Shown: positions 6,958 through 7,030 of the stretch, piece by piece
How the letters are laid out: every line of letters starts with the position of its first letter
Position numbering within the stretch: position 1 is the stretch's first letter
Assembly (NCBI GenBank): GCA_009779655.1
Contig: WRDV01000052.1
Location: 1 to 7,030, forward strand
Length of the DNA: 7,030 nucleotides
Direction of reading: 5' to 3'
From: Dehalococcoidia bacterium
Lineage (GTDB): Bacteria > Chloroflexota > Dehalococcoidia > Dehalococcoidales > UBA1222
Position numbers and translations under genes: made by a program
The notes under the pieces: model-generated
Seen by the model: the letters and a program-made list of their open reading frames with translations, nothing else
Databases searched by the model: none
Told to the model about the DNA's origin: nothing

Positions 6958-7030
6958 ATGCCAATACAAATACCAAACTTAGATGATCGTAACTACGATC
7001 AGTTGCTGAAGGAAACTGTCAGCGTCATCA
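6958..7030 (+). CDS. Second baseplate J-like wedge protein (Afp12-like), 3' end outside window
   Basis: Only the first 24 codons are visible: an N-terminus beginning M-P-I-Q-I-P-N-L-D-D-R-N-Y-D-Q-L-L-K-E. This opening is very typical of the 'putative baseplate assembly protein' family that follows the first J-like protein in eCIS operons. It parallels residues 12-20 of the preceding gene product (K-F-D-N-I-L-S-K-L). ATG 6958 has AGGA at 6945-6948 nine bases upstream, partly inside the previous stop codon, and an 11-base gap. It would pair with the preceding protein as a second wedge component. Its remaining domains cannot be judged. Confidence 0.8.
   Translation, partial: MPIQIPNLDDRNYDQLLKETVSVI

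Overview
The window is a slice of a single plus-strand operon encoding the baseplate and spike of a contractile phage-tail-like injection machine. The best match is an extracellular contractile injection system (eCIS; the Afp/PVC/MAC type) rather than a complete phage. In order it carries the end of an unrecognised protein, a LysM-bearing tube/baseplate protein (Afp7-like), a gp27/late-control-D hub, a gp5/gpV spike, a PAAR tip, a gp25 wedge protein, a very large baseplate J-like wedge protein (Afp11-like), and the first 24 residues of a second J-like wedge protein (Afp12-like). Seven of these eight are recognisable from sequence motifs; the first is not.

Layout. Positions 1-333 hold the C-terminal 110 residues of an orphan protein whose start lies upstream. 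From 333 to 6946 six complete genes follow with junctions of -4 to +16 bases, and the eighth gene starts at 6958 and runs off the end. There is no non-coding stretch longer than about 16 bases. I see no promoter, terminator, tRNA, mobile element or CRISPR array. Several junctions show translational coupling (TAGTG at 331-335, GTGA at 2025-2028, TAATGAAATG at 3409-3418), as expected for subunits made in fixed ratio.

How the genes work together (family knowledge applied by inference). The hub trimer (985-2028) adapts the hexameric tube to the trimeric spike (2025-2606), which is capped by the PAAR cone (2616-3002). The LysM protein lies between tube and hub. gp25 (3016-3411) and the two J-like proteins (3416-6946 and 6958 onward) build the wedges that ring the hub and trigger sheath contraction. 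Sheath, tube, fibre, tape measure, ATPase and toxin genes are not visible here and would be expected outside the window.

Organism. Base composition is intermediate (around the mid-forties percent G+C by eye), Shine-Dalgarno sites are strong (AGGAGG, AAAGGAG), and GTG starts are used. This fits many bacteria, including Firmicutes-like lineages, and I cannot assign a taxon. The most unusual parts are the long C-terminal extension and duplicated W-rich module of the large J-like protein, the orphan first gene, and the hub and spike being encoded as two overlapping genes instead of one VgrG-like gene.
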